Below, piece after piece: positions 24,601 to 33,372 of a stretch of 64,000 nt of DNA (its first letter is position 1; the number at the start of each line of letters is the position of its first letter). The stretch spans positions 124,001 through 188,000 of the forward strand of contig NZ_JARVRW010000001.1 in assembly GCF_030209475.1 (NCBI RefSeq), read 5' to 3'. The position numbers were made by a program, and so were the translations under genes. The notes beneath the pieces were generated by a model. That model was not told the origin of the DNA. It made no database searches and saw nothing but the letters and a program-made list of their open reading frames with translations. The stretch comes from Microbacterium sp. lyk4-40-TSB-66. GTDB lineage: Bacteria > Actinomycetota > Actinomycetes > Actinomycetales > Microbacteriaceae.

Positions 24601-26691
24601 ATGCAGTTCCACCACCACGGCTACGTCTCGGGCGACCCGCGCGTGCAGAACGCCGCGGGCACCGGCCTCGACCGTCCCGACCGACTCCCCGACGAGGTCG
24701 ACGTGCTGATCGTCGGCTCGGGTCCCGCCGGCATGCTGCTGGCCGCGCAGATGTCGCAGTTCCCCGGGCTCACCACGCGCCTCATCGAGAAGCGCGAGGG
24801 GCGTCTCGCCCTCGGCCAGGCCGACGGCATCCAGCCCCGCAGCGTCGAGACCTTCCAGGCGTTCGGTTTCGCGGACCGCATCACCGCGGAGGCGTACAAC
24901 ATCGGCTGGATGAACTTCTGGGCCCCCGACCCCGAGAACCCCGAGCGGATCGTCCGCACGACCCGCACCGAGGACTACGGCTACAAGATCAGCGAGTTCC
25001 CGCACCTCATCGTCAACCAGGCGCGGGTGCTCGACTACTTCGCCGAGGCCGCGGCCCACGGCCCCGCGCGCATCGTGCCCGACTACGGCGTCGAGTTCCT
25101 CGGACTCACGGTGGGCGACGACGCCGTCCAGGTCCGTGTTCGGGATGCCGGGGGCGAACGCACCGTCCGCGCCCGCTACGTCGCCGGGTGCGATGGCGCG
25201 CGCAGCGGCGTGCGTCAAGCGATCGGGCGTACGCATGTGGGGGCCGCGGCGCGCCATGCATGGGGCGTCATGGACGTGCTCGTCGAGACCGACTTCCCCG
25301 ACTGGCGCATCAAGTGCGCGATCAACGCCGCCGCGGGCAACATCCTGCACATCCCGCGCGAGGGTGGATACCTCAGCCGCATGTACATCGACCTCGGCGA
25401 GGTCGCCGCCGACGATGACCACCGCGTGCGGCAGACCCCGATCGAAGAAGTGATCCGACGGGCGAACGAGATCCTCCACCCGTACTCGATCGACGTGAAA
25501 CAGGTCGCGTGGTCGAGCGTGTACGAGGTGGGCCACCGGGTGACCGACCAGTTCGTCGACGACCTCGACCACCCGCGCGTCTTCCTCACCGGCGACGCCT
25601 GCCACACGCACAGCGCCAAAGCGGGCCAGGGCATGAACGTCTCGATGCAGGACGGCTTCAACCTCGGCTGGAAGCTGGGCCACGTGCTCACCGGGCTCGC
25701 GCCGGCGGAGCTGCTGCGCACGTACGACCAGGAGCGCCGCCCCGTCGCCCAGCAGCTCATCGACTTCGACCGCGAATGGTCGTCGCTCATGGCGCGCAAG
25801 CCCGGCGAGATCACCGACCCCGACGAGCTGGCGACCTACTACCTCGCCACCGCCGAGTTCCCCTCGGGTTTCGGAACGCACTACGCCCCCTCGGCCCTGG
25901 TGGCCGAGGCGCCGGCGCAGGAGCTGGCATCCGGATTCCCCGTCGGAAAGCGCTTCCACAGCGTGGAGGTCGTGCGCGTCTGCGACGGAAACGCCGTGCA
26001 CCTCGGCCACCACGCGAGGGCCGACGGGCGCTGGCGGATCTACGCGTTCGCGGATGCCGAGGGCTCGGCGCTGCGCGACTGGGCCGGGGCCGCGCGGGAG
26101 ATCGTGGAGCGCTTCACGCCGGAGGATGCCGACCTCGACGCGGTGTTCGACGTGAAGGCGGTGTTCCCCGGCCGGTGGGAGGACGTCGTCGAGGTGCCGA
26201 CGCTGTTCCGTCCGCGCTCGGGTCCGCTCGGCCTGACCGACCTCGAGAAGGTGTTCGCCGCGGCCCCCTCGGCCTGGACCAGCGCCGACATCTTCGCGGA
26301 GCGCGGCATCGGCGCCGAGGGTGCGGTGGTGGTCGTGCGCCCCGACCAGTACGTCGCGCACGTGCTGCCGCTCACCGCCCCCGACGAGTTGGAGCGGTTC
26401 CTGGCCGGGGTGATGGCGACCGGCGCTTCGTCGGTTGCGGCTGCGCCGGTCGGGGTTGCGGCTGCGCCGGTTGCGGCTGCGCCGGTCGGGGCTGCGCCGG
26501 GTGCGGCGGGGCCGGGTGCGGCTGCGCCGGTCGGGGCTGCGCCGGGTGCGGCTGCGCCGGGTGGGGCTGCGCCGGGTGCGGCTGCGCCGGTCGGGGCTGC
26601 GCCGGGTGCGGCTGCGCCGGTTGCGGCTGCGCCGGTCGGGGCTGCGCCGGGTGCGGCGGGGCCGGGTGCGCCGGTGGCGGCCCACGCATAA
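24601..26691 (+). CDS. FAD-dependent aromatic hydroxylase (phenol 2-monooxygenase/MobA-like) with repetitive C-terminal tail
   Basis: 696 residues. The class A flavin monooxygenase core has VLIVGSGPAGMLLAAQ (dinucleotide fold, about residue 35), YVAGCDGARSGVRQ (DG motif) and FLTGDACHTHSAKAGQGMN (GD motif), followed by the thioredoxin-like C-terminal domain typical of phenol hydroxylase and 3-hydroxybenzoate 4-monooxygenase. After about residue 612 the protein continues with some 80 residues of Ala-Pro-Gly-Val repeats (AAPVGAAPG type). The stop TAA is supplied by the first CATAAAC half-site of the repeat at 26685. ATG 24601 has AGGAGA upstream. Substrate is probably a hydroxybenzoate or phenol; not determinable here. 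Confidence 0.87.
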   Translation: MQFHHHGYVSGDPRVQNAAGTGLDRPDRLPDEVDVLIVGSGPAGMLLAAQMSQFPGLTTRLIEKREGRLALGQADGIQPRSVETFQAFGFADRITAEAYNIGWMNFWAPDPENPERIVRTTRTEDYGYKISEFPHLIVNQARVLDYFAEAAAHGPARIVPDYGVEFLGLTVGDDAVQVRVRDAGGERTVRARYVAGCDGARSGVRQAIGRTHVGAAARHAWGVMDVLVETDFPDWRIKCAINAAAGNILHIPREGGYLSRMYIDLGEVAADDDHRVRQTPIEEVIRRANEILHPYSIDVKQVAWSSVYEVGHRVTDQFVDDLDHPRVFLTGDACHTHSAKAGQGMNVSMQDGFNLGWKLGHVLTGLAPAELLRTYDQERRPVAQQLIDFDREWSSLMARKPGEITDPDELATYYLATAEFPSGFGTHYAPSALVAEAPAQELASGFPVGKRFHSVEVVRVCDGNAVHLGHHARADGRWRIYAFADAEGSALRDWAGAAREIVERFTPEDADLDAVFDVKAVFPGRWEDVVEVPTLFRPRSGPLGLTDLEKVFAAAPSAWTSADIFAERGIGAEGAVVVVRPDQYVAHVLPLTAPDELERFLAGVMATGASSVAAAPVGVAAAPVAAAPVGAAPGAAGPGAAAPVGAAPGAAAPGGAAPGAAAPVGAAPGAAAPVAAAPVGAAPGAAGPGAPVAAHA
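26436..26685 (+). repeat. 15-bp tandem repeat array within the hydroxylase 3' end
   Basis: About sixteen imperfect units of the form GCTGCGCCGGTCGGG or GCTGCGCCGGGTGCG, all in frame, encode AAPVG/AAPGA pentapeptides. Variation among units is mostly at the fourth and fifth codons. It expands the C-terminus of the flavin hydroxylase and ends at the nested palindrome. Confidence 0.85.
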
Positions 26692-26753
26692 ACACGATCC
26701 GTGCGCATAAACGCGGGGGCGGCGTGTTTCCGCGCACCGATCGTGGTTATGCG
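26685..26753. repeat. Nested palindrome, CATAAAC family, copy C
   Basis: Half-sites CGCATAAAC (26685), CGCATAAAC (26704), GTTTCCGCG (26726) and GGTTATGCG (26745), 19 bp apart in each arm with a 13-bp centre. It is diverged from copies A and B but keeps their geometry. The first half-site provides the TAA stop of the hydroxylase at 26689-26691. Confidence 0.85.
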
Positions 26754-26796
26754 TCCGCGACGGCCGGATCTCCCTGCCGCTCGACCGCCCCGCGCG

Positions 26797-26866
26797 CGCC
26801 GCGCCGAACGCGCGCCGCGCCGAACACGCCCCACGCTCGCCGCGCCGAACGCGCGCCGCGCCTCAC
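26797..26866. repeat. 16-bp imperfect repeats, CGCCGCGCCGAAC
   Basis: Four copies starting at 26797, 26813, 26838 and 26854, arranged as two tandem pairs with 16-bp spacing; the last is truncated. They fill the GC-rich middle of the 301-bp hydroxylase-dehydrogenase gap. No gene seen here. Confidence 0.6.
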
Positions 26867-26915
26867 CGACCCGCCGCCGCCTCGGCATCCACCGTGGCCA
26901 CATCGACATCCGCTT

Positions 26916-26930
26916 TATACACCGCGTATA
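26916..26930 (+). promoter_or_regulatory. TATAC-N5-GTATA inverted repeat before the dehydrogenase gene
   Basis: A perfect 5-bp inverted repeat in the only AT-rich patch of the gap, 63 bp before the dehydrogenase start. It could be the promoter region (TATAC/GTATA as -10) and an operator. Confidence 0.45.
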
Positions 26931-26992
26931 TCGGCCTGGCTGCGCTGGCTGACGAGAATTGGCGGGAACCCCGCCCCGATCCAGGAGGACCC

Positions 26993-28465
26993 ATGACCGA
27001 TTCGCGCGAGAGCGAGCTGCTGGCATCCGTACCCACCGGGCTGTTGATCAACGGCGAGTGGCGCGCGGCGACCGGGGGCGAGACCGTCGCCGTGAACGAC
27101 CCCGCCACCGGCGACGTGCTGCTCGAGATCGCCGACGCCACGGTCGACGACGGCGTCGCGGCGATGGATGCCGCCGCCGAGGCGTTCCCGTCGTGGGCGG
27201 CGACCCCGGCGCGTGAGCGTGCCGAGATCCTCCGCCGCGCCTTCGACCTGCTGCAGGAGCGCAAGGAAGACGTCGCGCTGCTCATGACCCTCGAAATGGG
27301 CAAGCCGCTCGCCGAGGCGCGCGGCGAGGTCGGTTACGGCGGGGAGTTCCTCCGCTGGTTCAGCGAGGTCACCGCGCACACCCAGGGTCGCTACGGCGCG
27401 AACCCCGAGGGCACCGGCCGCATGATCGTCTCGCATCACCCGGTGGGCCCCTGCTACCTCATCACGCCGTGGAACTTCCCCCTCGCCATGGCCACCCGCA
27501 AGATCGCCCCCGCGCTCGCCGCCGGCTGCACGGTCGTGATCAAGCCCGCGACCCTCACGCCCCTGACGACCCTGTTCTTCGCGCAGATCCTGCAAGATGC
27601 GGGCGTCCCGGCGGGAGTCGTCAACGTCGTCACCACGACGAACACCGGACCCGTCTCGGAGCGCATCATCTCCGACCCGCGCCTGCGCAAGCTCTCGTTC
27701 ACGGGTTCGACCCCGGTCGGGGTGAAGCTGCTGCAGCAGGCGGCGCCCGGCGTGCTGCGCACCTCGATGGAGCTCGGCGGTAATGCCCCGTTCGTGGTGT
27801 TCGACGACGCCGACCTCGACAAGGCGGTCGAGGGCGCGATGCTCGCGAAGTTCCGCAACATCGGCCAGGCCTGCACCGCGGCCAACCGTTTCCTGGTGCA
27901 GCGCAGCGTCGTCGAGGACTTCACGCGGCGCGTCACCGAGCGGGTGCGGGCCATGAAGGTCGGCCGCGGCACCGAGGAGGGCGTGCAGATCGGACCTCTC
28001 ATCGACGACCGCGCGGTCGACAAGGCCAAGACCCTGGTGGGGGATGCCGTCGAGCGCGGCGCCAGTGTCACCACCGGCGGGTCGCCGGTCGAGGGGCCGG
28101 GGACGTTCTTCGAACCGACGGTCGTGTCCGACGTGAAGCCCGGCAGCGACATCCTCCGCGAGGAGATCTTCGGACCCGTGCTCGCCATCATCCCCTTCGA
28201 CGACGAGGACGACGCCGTGCGCCTCGCCAACGACACCGAGTACGGCCTCGTCTCGTACGTCTTCACCGAGTCGTTCGCGCGCGGACAGCGCATGATCGAC
28301 AAGCTCGAGACCGGCATGATGGGCCTCAACGTCGGCGTGGTCTCCAACGCCGCGGCACCCTTCGGCGGGTGGAAGCAGTCGGGCCTCGGCCGCGAGGGCG
28401 GCGACGAGGGCATCCACGAGTACCTGCAGACGAAGTACACCCTGACGGCGAACCCCTACGCCTGA
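26993..28465 (+). CDS. NAD(P)-dependent succinate-semialdehyde dehydrogenase-like enzyme
   Basis: 490-residue aldehyde dehydrogenase closest in style to GabD: LMTLEMGKPLAEARGEV, TPWNFPLAMATRKIAPALAA (cofactor site), SFTGSTPVGVKL, catalytic Glu in MELGGNAPF and catalytic Cys in NIGQACTAANRF. ATG 26993 has AGGAGG seven bases upstream, fixing the start against the longer frame. Succinic semialdehyde is the product of HpaI, so this gene could complete the route to succinate, although it lies 17 kb away from hpaI. Confidence 0.9.
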   Translation: MTDSRESELLASVPTGLLINGEWRAATGGETVAVNDPATGDVLLEIADATVDDGVAAMDAAAEAFPSWAATPARERAEILRRAFDLLQERKEDVALLMTLEMGKPLAEARGEVGYGGEFLRWFSEVTAHTQGRYGANPEGTGRMIVSHHPVGPCYLITPWNFPLAMATRKIAPALAAGCTVVIKPATLTPLTTLFFAQILQDAGVPAGVVNVVTTTNTGPVSERIISDPRLRKLSFTGSTPVGVKLLQQAAPGVLRTSMELGGNAPFVVFDDADLDKAVEGAMLAKFRNIGQACTAANRFLVQRSVVEDFTRRVTERVRAMKVGRGTEEGVQIGPLIDDRAVDKAKTLVGDAVERGASVTTGGSPVEGPGTFFEPTVVSDVKPGSDILREEIFGPVLAIIPFDDEDDAVRLANDTEYGLVSYVFTESFARGQRMIDKLETGMMGLNVGVVSNAAAPFGGWKQSGLGREGGDEGIHEYLQTKYTLTANPYA

Positions 28466-28470
28466 GACGC

Positions 28471-28520
28471 CGGATGCCACGACCCCACGCTCTCCGGAGC
28501 GTCGCGGGTCGTGGCATCCG
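28471..28520. terminator. Bidirectional terminator with GGATGCCACG stem
   Basis: CGGATGCCACGACCC (28471) pairs perfectly with GGGTCGTGGCATCCG (28506) around a loop that has its own CTCCGGAG hairpin. Lies between the convergent dehydrogenase and LacI-type genes. Same stem core as at 40463 and 53706. Confidence 0.85.
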
Positions 28521-28539
28521 TCGTTCGTGCGCGGTCGGG

Positions 28540-29544
28540 TCAGCGCCGCGTCGACTCGCCCGGCACCAGCTCGACCGGGATCACGGCGCGATCGCCCTCA
28601 CCGCCCGCCATCAGCGCGTCCAGGATGTCCATGGCGCGCGCCGCGATCCTCGACCAGTCCTGACGGATGGTCGTGATGGTGGGGGAGATCTGGCGGGTCC
28701 AGCCCACACCGTCGAAACCGCACAGCAAAATGTCGTCGGGCACCCGGCGGCCCTCCTGCAGCGCGCGGAAGAATGCCCCCACCGCGTGCAGGTCGCTGAC
28801 CGCGAAGACGGCGTCGACCTCGGCGTCGGTCTCGAGCAGTTCGGCCATGGCGCTCTGCCCGCCGTCCATGCCGTAGTTCTCGCCGATGATGAGCACCCCG
28901 TCGGGGGAGTGGCCACGGTCGGCGAGACCGGCGAGGAATCCCTCGCGCCGCTCCTTCGTCGAGGGGAGGTATCCCTCGCCGCCGAGCATCGCGAAGCGCG
29001 TTCCTCCGGCGTCCACGAGGTGGTGGGCCGCGATCCTGCCTCCACCGAAGTTGTCGGAGCGCACCCACCCGCCGATGAGTGCGGAGTCGGCCGGTTCGTC
29101 GCACGCCACGATCGGCACGGGACTCGCCTGCAGACGATGCACCCCCGAGCGCGGCGGCCGAGAAGGCGACAGGAGGACGCCGTCGGTGCTGCGCACCAGG
29201 TTCTCGAGTGCCTCGAGTTCGTTGTCGGGCTGGTAGTCCGACCCGGCCAGCACGAGCGCCCACTCGCGTTGGGCCCCCTCGCGTTCGAAGGCGTGGGCGA
29301 GCTCGGCATAGGCCGGATGCCTCACGTCGGGCAGCACGATGCCGACGGTCGTGCGGTCCGTGCGCCGCGCCCGTGCCGACGAGCGCGGATATCCCACGCG
29401 CTGAGCGGCCTCGAGCACGCGATCGCGTAGCTTCGGACTCACTCCGCGGTTGCCGGTGAGGGCGTTGCTGGCGGTGGCGAGGCTCACGCGCGCTTCGGTC
29501 GCGACCTCTTGAAGGGTCGGGGTGCGCCCCGCATCGACCGTCAT
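28540..29544 (-). CDS. LacI-family transcriptional regulator
   Basis: 334 residues. N-terminal LacI HTH reads TLQEVATEARVSLATASNAL with hinge region VGYPRSSARA, followed by a periplasmic-binding-protein-like effector domain (VGIVLPDVRHPAYAEL, GVLLSPSRPP, CGFDGVGWTRQISPTITTIRQ). Its ATG overlaps the creatininase-family stop (ATGA), making it the last gene of the transporter-FolE-creatininase operon, which it presumably represses via an operator near 34549. Confidence 0.9.
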   Translation of the reverse strand: MTVDAGRTPTLQEVATEARVSLATASNALTGNRGVSPKLRDRVLEAAQRVGYPRSSARARRTDRTTVGIVLPDVRHPAYAELAHAFEREGAQREWALVLAGSDYQPDNELEALENLVRSTDGVLLSPSRPPRSGVHRLQASPVPIVACDEPADSALIGGWVRSDNFGGGRIAAHHLVDAGGTRFAMLGGEGYLPSTKERREGFLAGLADRGHSPDGVLIIGENYGMDGGQSAMAELLETDAEVDAVFAVSDLHAVGAFFRALQEGRRVPDDILLCGFDGVGWTRQISPTITTIRQDWSRIAARAMDILDALMAGGEGDRAVIPVELVPGESTRR

Positions 29545-30335
29545 CCGCGCTCCCCCCGCCCAGAGTGTAACCACTCGGGCGGAAGGGGGTCGGCCGCCAC
29601 GGCCCGAATGATCTCGGCCAGCGCGTTCGCCTGAGCCGCCAGGGCGCGCGCGCCCCATCCCGCGTCGGCGGTCGTGGGGTCGCCGATCGTGCCGGAGGAA
29701 GAGAGATCGTCGACGTGCCAGGGAACGCTCACCGCGCCGAAGGGACGCAGCGGAGAATTCGCCCGCTCCTCCACCGCCGTCACTCCGTCGGCGCGTGCGG
29801 TGTCCAGATCGACCGCGGCGGGGTGCACCGTGAGCATGACGCTCGTTTCGTAGTGACCCGCGTGGGCGTCGCGGTCGCCGTGCGTCACGTCGTCGAGCAT
29901 GCCGGTCGGAAGCGGCAGGCCCGGCGCGTGCACGGCGAACGCCGCCAGCGACAGATGACCGCGCAAGCGGCGGCAGGCGACGTGGAGAAGCTCGGGATTT
30001 CCCCCGTGGCCGTTGACGAAAACCAGTCGGCGGATGCCACTGGCGGCAACGCCGCGGCCCACGTCATCCACCAACGCCAGCAGGGTTTCGGCTGACAGGC
30101 TGATGGTTCCGGGGCGGCCGGCGTGCTCGGGGGAGAAGCCGAATGCGACGGCCGGCAGGACCCACGTCGCCACCTCCGGCGTCACTCTTTCCACCGCAGC
30201 AGTGGCGAGTGCGACGGCGATCTCGGTGTCGGTGGACACCGGAAGGTGCGGGCCGTGCTGCTCCGTCGCCCCCACGGGCACGAGCGCGACGCCGTCTCGC
30301 GAAGCGACAGCGGCGATGTCGACGGCGGTCTGCAC
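29541..30335 (-). CDS. Creatininase-family amidohydrolase
   Basis: 264 residues with the metal-binding motifs of the family: GATEQHGPHLPVSTD (Glu/His ligands), FVNGHGGNPELL and HAGHYETSVML. Members hydrolyse C-N amide bonds, including creatinine, N-formyl groups of pyrimidine intermediates (ArfB) and the MftE peptide. GTG 30335 is one base after the stop of the FolE homologue, so the two are tightly coupled. With FolE upstream, a formylamino-pyrimidine or pterin-related amide is a reasonable but unproven substrate. Confidence 0.85.
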   Translation of the reverse strand: MQTAVDIAAVASRDGVALVPVGATEQHGPHLPVSTDTEIAVALATAAVERVTPEVATWVLPAVAFGFSPEHAGRPGTISLSAETLLALVDDVGRGVAASGIRRLVFVNGHGGNPELLHVACRRLRGHLSLAAFAVHAPGLPLPTGMLDDVTHGDRDAHAGHYETSVMLTVHPAAVDLDTARADGVTAVEERANSPLRPFGAVSVPWHVDDLSSSGTIGDPTTADAGWGARALAAQANALAEIIRAVAADPLPPEWLHSGRGERG

Positions 30336-30336
30336 G

Positions 30337-30939
30337 TCAGTGCATCCCGAGCAGCACGCGCGCCTCCGCGCGGGCGGCGGGATCCGTGTCGTACACCCCC
30401 CGTGCCGCGAGGGAGAACGCCGTGGCGCCGACGGTGCGCTCCCCGCGGGCCCACATGCAGGCGTGCTCGGCGGTCAGGCGCACGAGGACCCCCTGCGCGT
30501 CCAGCGTCTCGAGCGTCACCTGAGCGATCTGATCGGCCAGGCGTTCCTGCATCTGAGGGCGGGCGGCCAGCACCCGCAGCATGGCATCGAAGTCGCCGAT
30601 CCCCGCCAGAGCGCGACCGGGGAGGTACACGACCGAGACGGTGCCCTGGAACGGCAGCAGGTGATGCTCGCACATCGACGAGTACGGCACGTCGAGAACG
30701 GCGACGGGTCCGGGATACACGCCTTCGATCGGTTCCCCGCCGCCGAGGGCGCGGTGCGGGTTGCCCTCCATCCCCGAGAACAGGTCGAGCGCAGCCTCCG
30801 CGACGCGGCGCGGGGTGTCGATGAGGGTGGGGTGTTCGGTGTCCAGTCCCACGGCACGCATGTATCGACGGATGCCGTCGGCGGCGGCCTCGAGGTCAGG
30901 GGTGGTGTGCGTGGTGGCGACGGCAGCGAGATCGGTCAT
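30337..30939 (-). CDS. GTP cyclohydrolase I homologue in a transporter operon
   Basis: 200 residues, T-fold. The zinc and catalytic residues of FolE are present: SMCEHHLLPFQG (Cys, two His) and TAEHACMWARG (His, Cys). The stretch after the RG, normally KPGS-x-TVTSA, reads ERTVGATAFSLAARG, which departs from the housekeeping sequence. Gene context is also unusual: downstream of an NMT1-type ABC transporter and upstream of a creatininase-family hydrolase rather than folP/folB/folK. It may be a diverged FolE acting on an imported purine or pterin-like compound; ordinary GTP cyclohydrolase activity remains possible. Confidence 0.85.
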   Translation of the reverse strand: MTDLAAVATTHTTPDLEAAADGIRRYMRAVGLDTEHPTLIDTPRRVAEAALDLFSGMEGNPHRALGGGEPIEGVYPGPVAVLDVPYSSMCEHHLLPFQGTVSVVYLPGRALAGIGDFDAMLRVLAARPQMQERLADQIAQVTLETLDAQGVLVRLTAEHACMWARGERTVGATAFSLAARGVYDTDPAARAEARVLLGMH

Positions 30940-30958
30940 GACGGAGCCTTTCGGGGGA

Positions 30959-31720
30959 TCAGTGGAACAGCAGCGCGGTGGCGCGGTCGACGTAGGCGTG
31001 GAATTCGGGGGAACTGGTCATCTCGATGGTGCGCGGGCGGGGCAGATCGATCTCGATGACCTCTTTGATGCGGCCGGGTCGTGCGCTCATGACCGCGACC
31101 CGGTCGCTGAGGAACACCGCCTCCTGCACACCGTGCGTCACCATCACCGCGGTGGCCTGCTGCTCAGTCCACAGACGCTGCAGCTCGATGTTCAATCGTT
31201 GACGCGTGACGTCGTCGAGCGCACCGAACGGTTCGTCGAGGAGGAGCACGCTGGGTCGTAGCGCGAGTGCCCGGGCGATGGCGACGCGCTGACGCATGCC
31301 GCCCGACAATTGCCACGGCCGCGCCTTGGCGAACTGCTCGAGCCCCACCAGATGCAACAGCTCCTGCACCCACTCACGGTCGACCGGTCGTCCGGCGATC
31401 TCGAAGGGGAAGGCGATGTTGCGCTCGACCGTCCGCCAGGGGAGGAGCGCGTGGTCTTGGAAGGCGATGCCGTAGGCATTGGTGCGCCGTAATTCCGCCG
31501 GGCTCAGCCCGTTGACCGTCGCCGTTCCGGCGGTGGGCGAGTCCAGACCCGCGAGCATCCGCAGGACGGTGGACTTGCCGCATCCGGAGGGGCCGAGAAG
31601 AGCGAGGAAAGACCCGCGCGGGGTATCGAGGTCGACCCCGTCGACAGCAATGACAGGAGCCCCTCGACGGCCGGGGAAGTGCCGTGTGAGCGAGCGGATG
31701 TGCACGCCGGTGTCGATCAT
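30959..31720 (-). CDS. ABC transporter ATPase, nitrate/sulfonate/pyrimidine-precursor type
   Basis: 253 residues. Walker A GPSGCGKST, Q-loop FQDHALLPW, signature LSGGMRQRVAIARAL, Walker B VLLLDEPFGALD and switch His in MVTHGVQEA are intact. The QDHALLPWRTV loop is typical of SsuB/TauB/ThiZ ATPases that energise two-permease importers. Start ATG 31720 overlaps the permease stop (ATGA). Confidence 0.93.
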   Translation of the reverse strand: MIDTGVHIRSLTRHFPGRRGAPVIAVDGVDLDTPRGSFLALLGPSGCGKSTVLRMLAGLDSPTAGTATVNGLSPAELRRTNAYGIAFQDHALLPWRTVERNIAFPFEIAGRPVDREWVQELLHLVGLEQFAKARPWQLSGGMRQRVAIARALALRPSVLLLDEPFGALDDVTRQRLNIELQRLWTEQQATAVMVTHGVQEAVFLSDRVAVMSARPGRIKEVIEIDLPRPRTIEMTSSPEFHAYVDRATALLFH

Positions 31721-32544
31721 GCGAGGCCTTTCGGGGCGGTGGTCGTAGGAGGGAAGCGGCCGCGCACGAACACCGTCTCGGCGACGACGACCAGGGCGTA
31801 TGCGGCGAGGGCGAGCAGCACCGTGACCACGACCAGCGTCCACAGCAATCCGTAGTCGGAGTACGACTTGCTCGTGAGCAGGTTCGCGCCCAGACCCTCG
31901 AACGAGAAGAGGAACTCGTACAGCGTCGCCGCGGAGATCGTCGCGGGCGCTGCGAGCTTGAGTCCCGCGAACAGTGCGGGTACGGCCGAGGGAAGCTGGA
32001 CGAACCACAGCAGTTTCCAGCGACCACCGCCGTAAGCGTGCACGAGGTCGATCGTCTCGGAGCTCGACGACGACAGACCTGCGCCGATGTTCATCAGCAG
32101 GGGGAAGAAGGTGACGACCGCGGCGATCACGGCCGCGGTGAGCACCCCCGACCCGAAGACGGCGTAGATGACCGGGGCCATGGCGATCAGCGGCACCGTC
32201 TGAAGGAGCAGCGCCAGGGGGAGGAAGACGGCGCGCAGGGCGCGCGAGACGGTGAGGGCGACGGCTCCGACGAGCCCGGCGGTGACGCCCAGCGCCAGGC
32301 CGACGGAGCTGTGCAGCAGGGTCACGCCCACCATGGGGGCGAGGACCGCCCGGCGGGCGGCGGCGTCGGCGGGGTTGCCGGCGCCGTCGACGAAGAGGTA
32401 GCGCCAGACGTCGACGGGTGTCTTGGCGAGGTACGACGAAAGTCCCGACATGCTCAGGGCGATCTGCCAGCCCGCCAGCAGCAGGACGGCCGTCGCGGCG
32501 GTGCACAGCGCGGTCCACACCCACGGGGGCACGCGGCCGTTCAC
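31717..32544 (-). CDS. ABC transporter permease (SsuC/ThiX type), first
   Basis: 275 residues, about six transmembrane helices, with the EAA-like cytoplasmic loop ETIDLVHAYGGGRWKLLWFV followed by LPSAVPALFAGLK. GTG 32544 overlaps the stop of the second permease gene (GTGA). Pairs with the neighbouring permease as a heterodimer. Confidence 0.88.
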   Translation of the reverse strand: MNGRVPPWVWTALCTAATAVLLLAGWQIALSMSGLSSYLAKTPVDVWRYLFVDGAGNPADAAARRAVLAPMVGVTLLHSSVGLALGVTAGLVGAVALTVSRALRAVFLPLALLLQTVPLIAMAPVIYAVFGSGVLTAAVIAAVVTFFPLLMNIGAGLSSSSSETIDLVHAYGGGRWKLLWFVQLPSAVPALFAGLKLAAPATISAATLYEFLFSFEGLGANLLTSKSYSDYGLLWTLVVVTVLLALAAYALVVVAETVFVRGRFPPTTTAPKGLA

Positions 32545-33338
32545 CGGACGCTCCCCACGTGAGACGTCCACGGGGCCACGAGCCGCCCGGCGAGGGCGAT
32601 CGCGCCGTATCCGGCGGCGGATACGAGCGTGGCGAGCAGGGCGATGGCCCACATTCCGCTGTAGTCCCCGACGTATTGCTGTGAGATGAGCAGGCGCCCC
32701 GCCCCCCGATCGACACCGACGGTGAAGAACTCACCCGTCATCGCGCCGAGGAACGCCGCGGGTGCCGCGATCTTGAGGGAGGCCAGCATGGCGGGCAGGG
32801 CCGAGATCAGGCGCACCTTGCGGATCGCCGTCCACGCGGAGCCACCGTAAGCGTGCACGAGGTCGATCTGGCTGGGAGCGGCGGAGCGCAGTCCGAGCAG
32901 CACCCCCACGACGAGGGGGAACTCGACCGCGAGCATCGCGAGGACGATGCTGACCCCGCGACTGCCCGACGGCGTCAGCAAGACGACGATCGGGGCGATG
33001 GCCGCCGCCGGGGCGCACGCGGTGACCACCCCGAGTTGGGCGGCGAGGGGGCCCAGGGCGGGAAGGACCATGACGAGGACGCCGAGCGTCAGTGCGATGG
33101 CCACCGCGATGACGTACCCGGCGACGGCCGCGCCGGCGGTGGCGGTGAGGCCTTCGATGTAGGCGCCTTCGACGAGACCGGTCACGGCTCGGTTGAGCAC
33201 CGAGAGCGGAGGGGGGATCGGCCCCGGGCTGCCGTTGTCGCGAAGATAGAGGGTCACGGCGACGACATGCCAGGCGAGCAGGAGTGCGGCCAGCCCCGAG
33301 AGCGCCCAGAGGACGCCGCGGATGGGGGTGGTGTTCAT
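32541..33338 (-). CDS. ABC transporter permease (SsuC/ThiX type), second
   Basis: 265 residues, six transmembrane helices, EAA loop SQIDLVHAYGGSAWTAIRKV then ISALPAMLASLKIAAP. The near-identical LVHAYGG loop in both permeases shows that they arose by duplication. ATG 33338 lies 34 bp after the binding-protein gene. Confidence 0.88.
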   Translation of the reverse strand: MNTTPIRGVLWALSGLAALLLAWHVVAVTLYLRDNGSPGPIPPPLSVLNRAVTGLVEGAYIEGLTATAGAAVAGYVIAVAIALTLGVLVMVLPALGPLAAQLGVVTACAPAAAIAPIVVLLTPSGSRGVSIVLAMLAVEFPLVVGVLLGLRSAAPSQIDLVHAYGGSAWTAIRKVRLISALPAMLASLKIAAPAAFLGAMTGEFFTVGVDRGAGRLLISQQYVGDYSGMWAIALLATLVSAAGYGAIALAGRLVAPWTSHVGSVR

Positions 33339-33372
33339 ACGCGGCGTCCTCTCTCTCGTCGGCGGTGCGGGC

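Noticed and set aside
26436..26685. Separate small gene on either strand of the AAPVG repeat
   Set aside because: The reverse-strand frames only mirror the repeat; the forward frame is continuous with the hydroxylase.
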